A DNA stretch of 64,000 bases from Polluticoccus soli (GCF_029269745.1 NZ_JARJHT010000001.1:496001-560000), one strand, 5' to 3'. Positions 8,840 to 18,035 are shown, counted from the stretch's first letter. Translations and numbers: made by a program. Notes: generated by a model from the sequence alone, not told the origin.

Positions 8840-10813
8840 ATGAAACAGGTCTTCAGTTTTCTAATGATGCTGTGCATGGCCTTCGTGGCGTCTGCACAGA
8901 GCGGAGCAATTACAGGTACAGTTGTGGATGAGAAGAAAGAACCAATGATCGCTGCAATAGTCACCGTATTGCAAGGCAAACAGACCAAGGGAGGAGCAAC
9001 AACAGATGAAAGCGGTACTTACGTTATCAAGCCTTTACCACCGGGCAGGTACAAAGTGCAGGTAAAATACGGCGGTTACAAAACCAGCATTACTGAAAAT
9101 GTGATAGTTGGATCAGGCAAACACACCACGGTCAATGTAGCTATGCAGCTTGATGCTAAACAACTCAATGAAATTGTTGTGCTACAATACAAGACACCGC
9201 ACATAGACCCATACGGTGATGGCAGGCAAACCAAAAGTTCGGAAGAAATTGAAAAAATGCCCACACGTGCTACAGATGGCATAAGGTCCACAATGGCTGG
9301 AGTTTACCCTGCCCCCCAGGCCAAATACAAGTACACACCTCCAGTATATTACAACCCCAGCAACGAGAGTTATAAAAAAGATCCAGAGAACGATTTCAAA
9401 TCAGTAAAAGCCAATCCTCTCTCCACCTTGTCAGTCGATGTCGATCGGGCATCGTACAGCAACATCCGCCGCTTCCTGAATGAAGGACAAAAGCCTCCAG
9501 CTGATGCTGTGCGCGTGGAAGAAATGATCAACTATTTCGACTACGAATACCCCCAGCCAAAAGGCTATGACCCAATTGCTATCACTACGGAAATGATAGA
9601 CTGTCCCTGGCAGAAAGGACATAAGCTGTTGCATATAGGCATGCAGGCAAAAACCATAAGCACAGAAAAACTGCCACCGTCCAACATCACCTTCCTTATA
9701 GATGTTTCAGGCTCTATGAACGAGGCCAACAAACTGCCGCTGGTAAAACAAGCGCTGAAGATGCTGGCAGGTAAACTGCGTGCTGAGGACAGGCTGTCGA
9801 TAGTAGTGTATGCAGGCGCAGCAGGGCTGGTGCTCCCTCCTACTCCAGGCAGCAACAAAGAAACCATTTTCGCTGCGCTGGATGCTTTGCAGGCTGGTGG
9901 CTCTACAGCAGGTGGTGCCGGCATCAGGCTGGCGTACAAAACAGCTGCTGAAAACTTTATGCGTGGTGGCAACAACCGTGTAGTGCTGGCAACCGATGGC
10001 GATTTCAATGTCGGCGTTAGCAATGAGAACGAGCTCGAAGACCTGATTACCAAAGAGCGCGACAAGGGTATCTACCTGACTTGTCTTGGTTTCGGGATGG
10101 GCAATTATAAAGACTCCAAAATGGAGGTACTGGCTGACAAAGGCAATGGCAACTATGCCTATATCGACAATGTAAAAGAAGCAGAAAAAACGCTGGTGAA
10201 AGAATTTGGCGGCACTATCTTCACTATAGCCAAAGACGTGAAGGCACAGATCGAATTCAACCCTGCGTTAGTAAAATCATACAGGCTGGTTGGTTATGAG
10301 AACCGAATATTGAACGAAGAAGATTTTAAAGACGATAAAAAAGATGCGGGCGATATGGGCTCTGGTCATACTGTCACTATTATGTACGAGATCATACCTG
10401 TTGGTGTGGACAGCAAATTCGGTCGCGATGTAGATCCGTTGAAATACCAAAACGGCAGCATTGTAAATCACTCCGGTGAATTGGCTACGATCAAATTCCG
10501 CTACAAAAGGCCCAATGCAAATACAAGCCAGGAAATGGTGCATACCATAACTAACAGCACCAAACACCTCATGTTATCTACCGACAATATCCGGCTTGCC
10601 TCATCTGTAGCCATGTTCGGTATGTTGTTGAAGGATTCCAAGTACAAAGGCGCATCCACTTACGATGCGGCGCTGAGACTGGCAGAAAGCAGCCGCGGCA
10701 AAGACAAAGAAGGTTACCGTACAGAGTTTATTTCGTTAATAAGAAAAGCAGGCAATTTCCCCGCTGTCGAAAAGGAAAATACGGAGGCTCTGGGCTGGAA
10801 TGGTGTAGACTAA
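8840..10813 (+). CDS. YfbK-like von Willebrand factor A protein with carboxypeptidase-regulatory-like domain
   Basis: 657 residues. A signal peptide (1-20, VASAQ) is followed by a carboxypeptidase-regulatory-like beta-sandwich (22-105, AITGTVVDEKKEPM). A short stretch resembling the TonB-plug entry of SusC proteins follows (LNEIVVLQYK, then EIEKMPTRATDGI). The YfbK N-terminal domain is about 185-275. The vWA domain is about 282-460 with an intact MIDAS start D288-V-S-G-S and later TDGDFNVG. The rest matches the C-terminal domain paired with YfbK-type vWA. It is probably a secreted or surface metal-dependent adhesion protein; the ligand is unknown. Terminators on both sides indicate a single-gene unit. 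Confidence 0.87.
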   Translation: MKQVFSFLMMLCMAFVASAQSGAITGTVVDEKKEPMIAAIVTVLQGKQTKGGATTDESGTYVIKPLPPGRYKVQVKYGGYKTSITENVIVGSGKHTTVNVAMQLDAKQLNEIVVLQYKTPHIDPYGDGRQTKSSEEIEKMPTRATDGIRSTMAGVYPAPQAKYKYTPPVYYNPSNESYKKDPENDFKSVKANPLSTLSVDVDRASYSNIRRFLNEGQKPPADAVRVEEMINYFDYEYPQPKGYDPIAITTEMIDCPWQKGHKLLHIGMQAKTISTEKLPPSNITFLIDVSGSMNEANKLPLVKQALKMLAGKLRAEDRLSIVVYAGAAGLVLPPTPGSNKETIFAALDALQAGGSTAGGAGIRLAYKTAAENFMRGGNNRVVLATDGDFNVGVSNENELEDLITKERDKGIYLTCLGFGMGNYKDSKMEVLADKGNGNYAYIDNVKEAEKTLVKEFGGTIFTIAKDVKAQIEFNPALVKSYRLVGYENRILNEEDFKDDKKDAGDMGSGHTVTIMYEIIPVGVDSKFGRDVDPLKYQNGSIVNHSGELATIKFRYKRPNANTSQEMVHTITNSTKHLMLSTDNIRLASSVAMFGMLLKDSKYKGASTYDAALRLAESSRGKDKEGYRTEFISLIRKAGNFPAVEKENTEALGWNGVD

Positions 10814-10832
10814 TGGCTGCAGGGAGTATAAT

Positions 10833-10864
10833 AGACCTCGTCGGACGGCGGGGTTTATTTTTTT
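10833..10864 (+). terminator. Rho-independent terminator after the vWA gene
   Basis: Stem ACCTCGTC with GGCGGGGT (two G-U pairs), GGAC loop, T-rich tail. It lies between convergent genes and could serve both. Confidence 0.7.
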
Positions 10865-10882
10865 AACAACCTGTACACTCAT

Positions 10883-12034
10883 TTAGAAACTGATAGAAAG
10901 CGATGTAGTAGCCGCTGCATTAGTATGGATCAACTCTTTACCTTCTTTAGAAAACACAGCGTCTTCGCTATCGTACATTTTGATCTCTACACGCCATAAA
11001 ACTACTTTCATAATGTAGTAGTCGAAATTAATTGACGCCCCCATAGTATTAAACCCATCGGATGTCGTTGTTGGTATGATTACGCCATCGCGGTCCAGGT
11101 AGTATTCTCCCCTGGCCGCCAATGCAGTTTTTTTCGAAAATTTGTACCGTGCAATAATTGCAGCCCCTAGCCAATTGCTCCAGCCGTTTTGTTTCAGCCG
11201 TTCCTGCATCCCGAAATCTATCCCGCTAGTCAACCCAAATTTGTCCGTCAGATTAAATGTTCCATACAGGTCGTGGAATATTCTTAGCGCAGAAAGACTG
11301 TCCGGCTTATCGTCACCTATATATGTGCTGTAATTGAGCGTCACCCTGTCAGATGGCGTATAAGTAAGTTGTGTACCTCCGCTCGGCCACGAACTAGTCG
11401 GCACTCTCTGAATGCGTTGCCAACCATTCAGTACAAGTGCAGCCATATACCACTGCCCATTATCGCTGGTATAACCCAGCTTTGCACCCGTTTCATAATA
11501 AGGTGAGTTATCAGCCATTATACTTCGGGTAAGTGTCCAGCAGGCAGGCGAGTAAGCACTTTCGAAGCCAATATGTGACACCATTATCCCCGCGTCCAAC
11601 CACAGCCCTTTTTTTCCCGAAAGCTTAACGCCAACATTTGCCTCATTGAGGCTTTTCAATACCCCGGGCTCAGCGGCATAGTTGGCATTAACATAAGTAC
11701 CCGCCGCTATCGCAAGAGTAGCCCGAACACGTTCTGCCGAATAACTTCCCTTTATATAGGCCAGGTTAATGTTCACTTCATTGTGCCGGTTGTGAGAATA
11801 CACGAACGGCGGCCTTGTGTTATTGGGTGGCTGGTTAAAATCATATCCATAATACACTTCTATGTGCCTGAGGAACTCTATCAACGGCTTCTTTTCGACC
11901 TTTTTAGCTTCCGCGCTGAATGTATCTGCCGCCCCTGAGATCTGGCTCTTGGCAACTACTGAATTCAGCATGCCTGGCAAAACCAACAAAGCGTATTTAA
12001 TTAAAGCATTCCGGAAGCAATTTTGACATAACAT
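10883..12034 (-). CDS. Outer-membrane beta-barrel protein, OmpL-like porin (BBP2 type)
   Basis: 383 residues. The N-terminal about 30 residues include a hydrophobic signal stretch. The rest alternates polar and hydrophobic residues typical of a beta barrel and ends in aromatic Phe (SLSISF), the usual outer-membrane insertion signal. Features of the putative beta-barrel porin-2 family are visible: EVYYGYDF near the start of the barrel, ANVGVKLSGKKGLWLDAG, and AARGEYYLDRDG near the end. It is likely a passive diffusion channel; substrate unknown. Its minus-strand promoter region has TACATTTG (12052-12059), only about 18 bases from the start codon. Confidence 0.8.
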   Translation of the reverse strand: MLCQNCFRNALIKYALLVLPGMLNSVVAKSQISGAADTFSAEAKKVEKKPLIEFLRHIEVYYGYDFNQPPNNTRPPFVYSHNRHNEVNINLAYIKGSYSAERVRATLAIAAGTYVNANYAAEPGVLKSLNEANVGVKLSGKKGLWLDAGIMVSHIGFESAYSPACWTLTRSIMADNSPYYETGAKLGYTSDNGQWYMAALVLNGWQRIQRVPTSSWPSGGTQLTYTPSDRVTLNYSTYIGDDKPDSLSALRIFHDLYGTFNLTDKFGLTSGIDFGMQERLKQNGWSNWLGAAIIARYKFSKKTALAARGEYYLDRDGVIIPTTTSDGFNTMGASINFDYYIMKVVLWRVEIKMYDSEDAVFSKEGKELIHTNAAATTSLSISF

Positions 12035-12100
12035 CCCGGCTCAATTTGACACAAATGTACATATTATTTCGTATATTTGCTATAATAAAACTCTATCAAA

Positions 12101-12224
12101 ATGAATAAAGTAGACCTCATGCACAAATTGCCACGACGGTAAACGTCAGTGGGAACAAAACGAAGAACTTTCTGATAAGCTCCCCAAAACGACAACAAAC
12201 GGCAACAAAAATGGCCAACTTTGA
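12101..12224 (+). pseudogene. Possible small frameshifted gene with a CxxCH motif
   Basis: A good TATATTTG promoter element lies 22 bases before ATG 12101. The frame from that ATG ends after 13 codons (12142). If one base is skipped at about 12119, the frame runs 34 more codons to TGA at 12222, encoding CTNCHDGKRQWEQNEELSD and an Asn/Thr-rich end. The CxxCH could be a metal or heme site, but the product is tiny and has no signal peptide. It may be a decayed gene, a sequencing error, or chance. Confidence 0.25.
12186..12198 (+). repeat. 13-bp repeat AAAACGACAACAA, copy 1
   Basis: Identical 13-mers occur here, at 13594-13606 and at 13648-13660, all in noncoding sequence around pepT. See the separate finding. 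Confidence 0.5.
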
Positions 12225-12318
12225 AGGTGTTCTCCCCAAAAAATCAACAAAAACAAACAACATATATAGACAATCGCCATTTATCCCCTTTTACCTTTTA
12301 ACCTATGGCCTGAATGAC

Positions 12319-12326
12319 TAAATTTG
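12319..12326 (+). promoter_or_regulatory. -7 element (TAAATTTG) of pepT
   Basis: It matches TAnnTTTG exactly. It lies inside the first codons of a longer in-frame reading from ATG 12314 and so supports the start at 12344 instead. Confidence 0.55.
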
Positions 12327-12343
12327 AGCCCTCAACTCAACAT

Positions 12344-13594
12344 ATGGGCATAGCTAACTACCAACATACTGTCGCCGACCGCTTTATGCGCTACGTACAA
12401 GTAGATACGCAAAGCGACCCGGCCTCGCCGTCACAACCTTCCACCGAAAAGCAGAAAGACCTGAGCCGCATACTGGTGCAAGAACTGAAAGCCATCGGTA
12501 TTGCAGACGCTGAACTGGATGAGCATGGCTATGTATACGCCACCATTCCGGCTACCAGCCAGAAGAATGTGCCGGTCCTATGCTATTGCTCGCACGTTGA
12601 TACAGCACCCGATGCCAGCGGGACAGGGGTAAAACCCATTCTGCATATGAGCTGGGATGGTAAAGACATCGTTCTGCCCGACGATCCGACAGTGGTCATC
12701 AGCAAGAAGAACCATCCTTACCTGGAACAGCGTATTGGTGACGATATCATCACCGCTTCGGGCCTTACCCTTCTGGGAGCCGACGATAAGGCTGGTGTTG
12801 CTATCATTATGGACCTCGCAAACTACCTCATCCAACATCCTGAAATACCTCACGGCAAGATCCGCATCTTGTTCACGCCCGACGAGGAAGTAGGCCGTGG
12901 CGTGAACAAAGTAGATATGCAAAGGCTGGGCGCACAATTCGGCTATACGCTGGATGGCGGCGAACGCGGCCACCTGGAAGGCGAGACCTTTTCGGCTGAT
13001 AGCGTTACCGTTGTGTTCAACGGCGTAAGTGCACACCCCGGCTATGCAAAAGGCAAAATGGTGAGTGCTATTAAAGCAGCCGCCGCTTTTGTAAACAAGT
13101 TGCCCCGCAACGAATGGAGCCCTGAAACCACCGACGGTATGGAAGGATTCGTACACCCTGTACATATAGAAGGCGCGATCGAAAAAGCCAGCGTTCAGTT
13201 CATCATCCGCGATTTTGAAACAGCTAAACTGGCACAGCATGAAGAGCGACTGCGCGCACTGGTAAATGAAACGGTAACGGAATTTCCGGGCATGAACACT
13301 GAGTTCATCATCAAAGAACAATACCGCAACATGAAAGAGGTGTTGGATAAACAGCCACAAGTGATGGACTATGCGGAAGAAGCCTACAAACGCGCCGGCA
13401 TGACCGTGGAGCGTATGAGCATACGCGGCGGTACCGATGGGTCACGCCTTTCATTCATGGGCCTACCCTGCCCCAACCTGTTCACTGGCGAAATGGGCAT
13501 ACACAGCAAACAGGAGTACGTTAGCGTGCAGGACATGGAGAAATCGGTAGAGATGCTAGTAAACCTTTCGCAGGTTTGGGAACAAAACAGCTAA
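12344..13594 (+). CDS. pepT: Peptidase T (tripeptide aminopeptidase, M20B)
   Basis: 416 residues from ATG 12344. PepT removes the N-terminal residue of tripeptides in the cytoplasm and uses two zinc ions. Metal and catalytic motifs are complete: YCSHVDTAPDASG, GADDKAGVA, the general base in TPDEEVGRG, TLDGGERG, and HSKQEYV near the C-terminus. RGGTDGSRLSFMGLP is the lid-adjacent family signature. Length fits the family (about 410). I chose 12344 because the protein then starts close to the conserved DRFMRYVQVDTQSDP and because the promoter element covers the upstream ATG. The product has no signal peptide. Confidence 0.93.
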   Translation: MGIANYQHTVADRFMRYVQVDTQSDPASPSQPSTEKQKDLSRILVQELKAIGIADAELDEHGYVYATIPATSQKNVPVLCYCSHVDTAPDASGTGVKPILHMSWDGKDIVLPDDPTVVISKKNHPYLEQRIGDDIITASGLTLLGADDKAGVAIIMDLANYLIQHPEIPHGKIRILFTPDEEVGRGVNKVDMQRLGAQFGYTLDGGERGHLEGETFSADSVTVVFNGVSAHPGYAKGKMVSAIKAAAAFVNKLPRNEWSPETTDGMEGFVHPVHIEGAIEKASVQFIIRDFETAKLAQHEERLRALVNETVTEFPGMNTEFIIKEQYRNMKEVLDKQPQVMDYAEEAYKRAGMTVERMSIRGGTDGSRLSFMGLPCPNLFTGEMGIHSKQEYVSVQDMEKSVEMLVNLSQVWEQNS

Positions 13595-13660
13595 AAACGA
13601 CAACAACAAAGCATAGCGAACTCGTTGTCACCATTAAAAAAGACATCAAAACGACAACAA
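13594..13660 (+). repeat. Two copies of AAAACGACAACAA after pepT
   Basis: Copies at 13594-13606 and 13648-13660. Between them GTTGTC (13624-13629) is the inverse of GACAAC, so the first copy can pair with it as a 6-bp stem. Confidence 0.5.
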
Positions 13661-13679
13661 TTTTTATCCTTTACAACAT

Positions 13680-14192
13680 ATGAACGCACAATTAAAGACC
13701 ATACTGCTTACAGTTCTCACGTTATCGGTATTCGTAATAGCACTGGTGGAGCTGAGCGGTGTAAGTAACACTGCCTTGTTTAATAAATATAGTATTGGCA
13801 ACGGTGGCACCGGACAAATGACGAATGGCACTCCGGATGAGCAGCAGAAGAAAGACGCGCAGCGCAAAGCGATGCCTAAAACAACAATCAGCTTCGTAGA
13901 CACCAAACACAACTTCGGCACCATTACAGAAGGTGAAGTAGTGAAACACGCTTACAAATTCAAAAATACTGGCGAGCACCCACTGCTGATATCGAACGCA
14001 GTTGCATCGTGTGGTTGCACTGTGCCTTCTTATCCTAAAGAACCAATTGCTCCGGGAGCGGAAAGTGAAGTTGTAGTAGAATTTAACAGTAAGAACCGTC
14101 CCGGCCACCAGAAAAAAAATGTGCTCATTTATTCAAATGCACAAGAAGAAGCGATGTCCATCGGTTTTGACGTAGATGTAAAAGAAAAATGA
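13680..14192 (+). CDS. DUF1573-domain protein
   Basis: 170 residues. One N-terminal membrane anchor or uncleaved signal (about 7-26), a short Gly/Gln-rich linker, then a DUF1573 beta-sandwich (about 68-168) with the family features HNFGTI, FKNTGEHPL and SCGCTVP followed by FNSKNRPG. The fold resembles ASPM/SPD-2/hydin Ig-like domains; the molecular role is not established. The CGC pair may bind metal or form a disulfide. Its stop overlaps the prenyltransferase start (ATGA), indicating a DUF1573-ubiA-dapB transcription unit. Confidence 0.85.
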   Translation: MNAQLKTILLTVLTLSVFVIALVELSGVSNTALFNKYSIGNGGTGQMTNGTPDEQQKKDAQRKAMPKTTISFVDTKHNFGTITEGEVVKHAYKFKNTGEHPLLISNAVASCGCTVPSYPKEPIAPGAESEVVVEFNSKNRPGHQKKNVLIYSNAQEEAMSIGFDVDVKEK

Positions 14193-15073
14193 GTACAGCA
14201 CAAGTGAGTTTCGGTCAAAAAGTAAAAGAATACCTTTCGCTGATCAAGTTCAGCCACACGGTATTTGCACTACCATTTGCATTAATCGGCTTCACGCTGG
14301 CAGTGGTTTACTATAATGAACCGTTTGAATGGCACTTGTTCATCAAGATGCTGTTCTGCATGGTATTTGCCCGCACAGCGGCGATGGCTTTCAACCGCTA
14401 CCTCGACCGCAAATTCGATGCGCTTAACCCGCGTACCGCACAGCGCGAAATACCAGCCGGTATCATCAAGCCCGAACATGCGTTGTTGTTTACCATCATC
14501 AACTCGGCTCTGTTCATACTTACTACCCTGCTTATCAACGACACGGTATTTTATTTGTCAATTGTGGCGCTGTTCGTGATCCTGTTCTACAGTTATACTA
14601 AACGAATCACTGCACTTTGCCATATAGTACTGGGCATTGGTCTTTCATTGTCGCCACTAGGTGCCTTCCTTGCCGTAACAGGTTATTTCGCCTGGCTGCC
14701 GGTCTTGTTCTCGTTTGCGGTGCTCACGTGGGTGGCAGGTTTTGATATAATTTATGCCCTGCAGGACGAACAGTTTGACCGCAGCCAGAAACTCCACTCT
14801 ATACCTGCAGCACTGGGTGTAAGCAAGGCGTTAATGGTCTCAAACCTGTTACACGCGTCGTCAGCAATGTTCATCATTGCTGCGGGGCTAAAAGGAGATT
14901 TCGGAATACTATATTGGGTCGGAACCGCTTTCTATATTGGACTGCTCATCTATCAGCATATGCTGGTGAAACCCAACGACCTCAGCAAGGTCAACATGGC
15001 CTTTGCCAATACAAATGGCATTGCCAGCATCGTATTTGCCTTCTTCACCATTCTCTCACTGATATTACATTAA
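14189..15073 (+). CDS. UbiA-family aromatic prenyltransferase (4-hydroxybenzoate or menaquinone-pathway type)
   Basis: 294 residues, about eight to nine membrane helices. The first Asp-rich prenyl-diphosphate motif is NRYLDRKFD (about 70-78), followed by NPRTAQREIPAG; the second is DIIYALQDEQFD (about 184-195), which sets UbiA-type enzymes apart from MenA. It attaches a polyprenyl chain to an aromatic ring in the membrane for quinone synthesis. Bacteroidota normally use menaquinone, so this could be the futalosine-pathway enzyme (MqnP) rather than true UbiA. No other quinone genes are in the window to decide. It is translationally coupled to the gene before it. Confidence 0.85.
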   Translation: MSTAQVSFGQKVKEYLSLIKFSHTVFALPFALIGFTLAVVYYNEPFEWHLFIKMLFCMVFARTAAMAFNRYLDRKFDALNPRTAQREIPAGIIKPEHALLFTIINSALFILTTLLINDTVFYLSIVALFVILFYSYTKRITALCHIVLGIGLSLSPLGAFLAVTGYFAWLPVLFSFAVLTWVAGFDIIYALQDEQFDRSQKLHSIPAALGVSKALMVSNLLHASSAMFIIAAGLKGDFGILYWVGTAFYIGLLIYQHMLVKPNDLSKVNMAFANTNGIASIVFAFFTILSLILH

Positions 15074-15074
15074 T

Positions 15075-15803
15075 ATGAAAATAGCATTGATCGGCTACGG
15101 AAAAATGGGACACGCTATTGAAGAAATAGCCACCAAACGCGGACATGAGATCGTGTTACGCATCCGTAGCGGTAATCGTCATGAAATGACGCCGGAGAAC
15201 CTGCAAAATGCAGACGTGGCCATCGAGTTCACTAACCCTGAATCGGCAAGAGAAAATGTGCTGCATGTGCTGAACACCGGCACACCTGTGATCTGCGGCA
15301 GCACGGGTTGGAACGAGGGCCTGGACGCAGCAAAAGCGAAAGCCCTGAACAAGAATACAGCTTTCCTGCAGGCGTCTAACTTTAGCGTAGGTGTCAATAT
15401 ATTCTTTGAGGTAAACAAGTTGTTGGCTTCGCTGATGAATGATCAGCCGGATTATGAAGTAAGCATCGAGGAAACCCACCATACACAGAAGAAGGATGCT
15501 CCATCAGGCACCGCTATAACATTAGCTGAGCAGGTTCTTGATAACCTGGATCGCAAAAGACACTGGGTAAAAGAGAAGGCTGAGTCAGCTGACGATTTCC
15601 CCGTTATTGCACACCGCATTGAAGGCGTGCCGGGTACACACAATGTAAAATACAGTTCCCGCATCGATGATATCGAGATCATCCACACCGCGCATAATCG
15701 TGAAGGTTTTGCACTGGGCGCAGTACTTGCCGCAGAATTTGTAGCAGGTAAGAAAGGCATATTTACCATGCAGGATGTATTGGGAATAAATAAGAACAGG
15801 TAA
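15075..15803 (+). CDS. dapB: 4-hydroxy-tetrahydrodipicolinate reductase
   Basis: 242 residues, slightly shorter than the 265-270 of proteobacterial DapB. It reduces the dihydrodipicolinate intermediate of diaminopimelate/lysine synthesis with NAD(P)H. The N-terminal Rossmann motif is GYGKMGHAI (7-15). The substrate-binding signature EETHHTQKKDAPSGTA (about 134-149) has the catalytic His pair and Lys. FALGAVLAAEF is the C-terminal family motif. It starts one base after the prenyltransferase stop, so it is in the same operon. Confidence 0.95.
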   Translation: MKIALIGYGKMGHAIEEIATKRGHEIVLRIRSGNRHEMTPENLQNADVAIEFTNPESARENVLHVLNTGTPVICGSTGWNEGLDAAKAKALNKNTAFLQASNFSVGVNIFFEVNKLLASLMNDQPDYEVSIEETHHTQKKDAPSGTAITLAEQVLDNLDRKRHWVKEKAESADDFPVIAHRIEGVPGTHNVKYSSRIDDIEIIHTAHNREGFALGAVLAAEFVAGKKGIFTMQDVLGINKNR

Positions 15804-15872
15804 ACTAGCCCGAAAAGGGTGAACGTCTAACGACAAACAACTGATAACTTTCGTTCAGCTAACACATATACA

Positions 15873-18032
15873 ATGTCCACATTCAAGACAACTCAAATAC
15901 TTCTCCCTGTCTTATTACTATCGCTGCCCATAGCCGCACAAAAAAAGCAGTTCACAATAACCGAGGCCACCAACGGGATGGCAACAACGCTAGCACCAAA
16001 AGGTCTGCGTCAACCAAGCTGGGAACCAGGAACAACGAAGTTGTATTATGCAGTAAAAGACGGAAGCTATGAAGGCTGGACATCTGAAAGCTTAAAGTCA
16101 GGCAAAAAAGACACTTTGTTCGACCTAAAGACATTGAACCGCGATGTATATGGCAAGGACAAGTTGAAAGCCCAACCAACTTTTCAATGGCTGAGCGAAG
16201 GAATGGTTTACTTTATTGATGGAAATGAAATAAAGCTGGGAACTAAAACTGCAACTGGCTTTCAGTGGATCAATTGGGTAACGCTTCCAGAGAAAGCAGA
16301 AAACATCAAAGTTGACAAAAGCAGGAACATCGCCTACACGATCGACAATAATCTCTGGCTATTTACGAAAGACAAGAAAACCATCCAGCTCACCAACGAT
16401 ACAAATAAAGACATCGTGAATGGGCAGGCGGTACACCGTAACGAATTCGGCATTGAGGAAGGCATCTTCTTCTCTCCGGACGGAAACTATGTTGCATACT
16501 ATCGCATGGATCAAACAATGGTTGCAGACTACCCCGTTATCAACTGGCTGGAAACACCGGCTACAGTTAAGAACGTAAAATATCCGATGGCTGGCGGTAC
16601 ATCACACCAGGTAACCCTTAATGTCTATAACGTAACCACTGGTAAAACAGTTACCCTTAAAACTGATGGAGAAAAAGATCATTATCTGACAAGTGTAACC
16701 TGGAACCCCAATGAGAAGTACATGTACGTCGGCATTCTCAACCGTGGACAGGATCACCTGTGGATGAATGAGTATGACATACAATCAGGTCAACGTACAA
16801 AGACCTTGTTTGAAGAAACAGATAAAGAATATGTAGAGCCTCAGAATCCATTGTCATTCCTGCCTGGTAGCGACGACCGATTCATCTACTGGAGCCAGCG
16901 TGATGGTTACATGCACCTTTACTTATACACTACCAATGGTAGACTGGTGCGCCAGCTTACTAAAGGCAAATGGATCGTAAATGAGATCGTTGGCTTTAAC
17001 AAGGATGAGAACCTGGTATTGATCACGGCTTCGAAAGAATCTCCGCTGGAAAAACATGGCTATGCAGTGAACTGGAATACTGGCAATATATCGAGGCTCA
17101 CACGCGATGCGGGCACGCATACTATTGTGCCAAACGAAAGCGGCAAAATGATACTGGACGTATATAGCAACAGTACCGCCGCTAAACGCACGCTAATCCG
17201 TTCTACCAATGGCAGTCTCGAAAAGCTGATCATCGATGCGCCCAACACACTCGCGGATTACGATAGGCCGCAAATCAAAAACGTAGAACTGAAAGCAGAT
17301 GACGGTACACCATTATATGGCAAGCTGATACTGCCTACCAATTTCAACGAGAACAGGAAATACCCGGTAGTAGTTTATCTGTATAATGGCCCACATGTAC
17401 AGTTGATCAAGAATTCTTTCCCTGCCAGCGGCAATCTTTGGTATGAATACATGGCGCAACATGGCTATGTAGTGTTCACAATGGACGGACGTGGTAGCGC
17501 CAACCGCGGCGCTGCTTTTGAGCAGGCAATACATCGCAATCTTGGTGTTAAAGAAATGAACGACCAACTGAAGGGCGTCGAGTATTTAAAATCACTGCCT
17601 TATGTTGATAGCAAACGTATGGGTGTACACGGCTGGAGCTTCGGTGGGTTCATGACCACATCACTGATGTTGCAGCACCCTGGTGTGTTTAAAGCTGCCG
17701 TAGCCGGCGGTCCTGTGATGGATTGGAGCATGTATGAAGTGATGTACACAGAACGTTACATGGACACTCCGCTGGAGAATCCTCTGGGCTATAAAAACAC
17801 AGCACTGTTCGACAAGGTAAAGAACCTGAACGGCAACTTACTCCTGATACATGGTACCGATGATGCTACTGTAGTTTGGCAGCATTCTATAAAGTTCCTA
17901 AAAAGTGCTGTAGACAATGGCGTACAGGTTGATTACTTCGTCTACCCTGGCTACGAGCACAACGTACGAGGAAAGGACCGTGTACACCTGATGCAGAAAG
18001 TAACCGACTACTTCGATCAGCACCTGAAGTAG
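15873..18032 (+). CDS. S9B dipeptidyl-peptidase IV-like prolyl peptidase, secreted
   Basis: 719 residues. A signal peptide (about 1-22, PIAAQ) directs it to the periplasm or outside. A beta-propeller domain (about 40-470) contains GIEEGIFFSPDGNYVAYYRM, the region that holds the Glu residues which bind the substrate N-terminus in DPP-IV. The alpha/beta hydrolase domain is about 480-719 with the triad Ser589 (GWSFGG), Asp663 or Asp664 (HGTDDATV) and His696 (YEHNVRG). It should release X-Pro dipeptides. Its stop is three bases from the next ATG, so the following hydrolase is probably co-transcribed. Confidence 0.92.
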   Translation: MSTFKTTQILLPVLLLSLPIAAQKKQFTITEATNGMATTLAPKGLRQPSWEPGTTKLYYAVKDGSYEGWTSESLKSGKKDTLFDLKTLNRDVYGKDKLKAQPTFQWLSEGMVYFIDGNEIKLGTKTATGFQWINWVTLPEKAENIKVDKSRNIAYTIDNNLWLFTKDKKTIQLTNDTNKDIVNGQAVHRNEFGIEEGIFFSPDGNYVAYYRMDQTMVADYPVINWLETPATVKNVKYPMAGGTSHQVTLNVYNVTTGKTVTLKTDGEKDHYLTSVTWNPNEKYMYVGILNRGQDHLWMNEYDIQSGQRTKTLFEETDKEYVEPQNPLSFLPGSDDRFIYWSQRDGYMHLYLYTTNGRLVRQLTKGKWIVNEIVGFNKDENLVLITASKESPLEKHGYAVNWNTGNISRLTRDAGTHTIVPNESGKMILDVYSNSTAAKRTLIRSTNGSLEKLIIDAPNTLADYDRPQIKNVELKADDGTPLYGKLILPTNFNENRKYPVVVYLYNGPHVQLIKNSFPASGNLWYEYMAQHGYVVFTMDGRGSANRGAAFEQAIHRNLGVKEMNDQLKGVEYLKSLPYVDSKRMGVHGWSFGGFMTTSLMLQHPGVFKAAVAGGPVMDWSMYEVMYTERYMDTPLENPLGYKNTALFDKVKNLNGNLLLIHGTDDATVVWQHSIKFLKSAVDNGVQVDYFVYPGYEHNVRGKDRVHLMQKVTDYFDQHLK

Positions 18033-18035
18033 TAC

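Larger units (their letters stand above)
12035..12343. other. Intergenic region between the porin and pepT
   Basis: About 310 bases. It holds a minus-strand TACATTTG (12052-12059, porin), a plus-strand TATATTTG (12072-12079), a short possibly frameshifted reading frame (12101-12224), one copy of a 13-bp repeat (12186-12198) and the pepT -7 element (12319-12326). Confidence 0.6.

Noticed and set aside
12578-13360. 260-codon open frame on the minus strand
   Set aside because: It is antisense to pepT, with no domain and no promoter.
13594-13660. Attachment-site-like direct repeats
   Set aside because: The 13-mers are A/C-rich and flank no integrase or mobile gene; pepT is an ordinary chromosomal gene.
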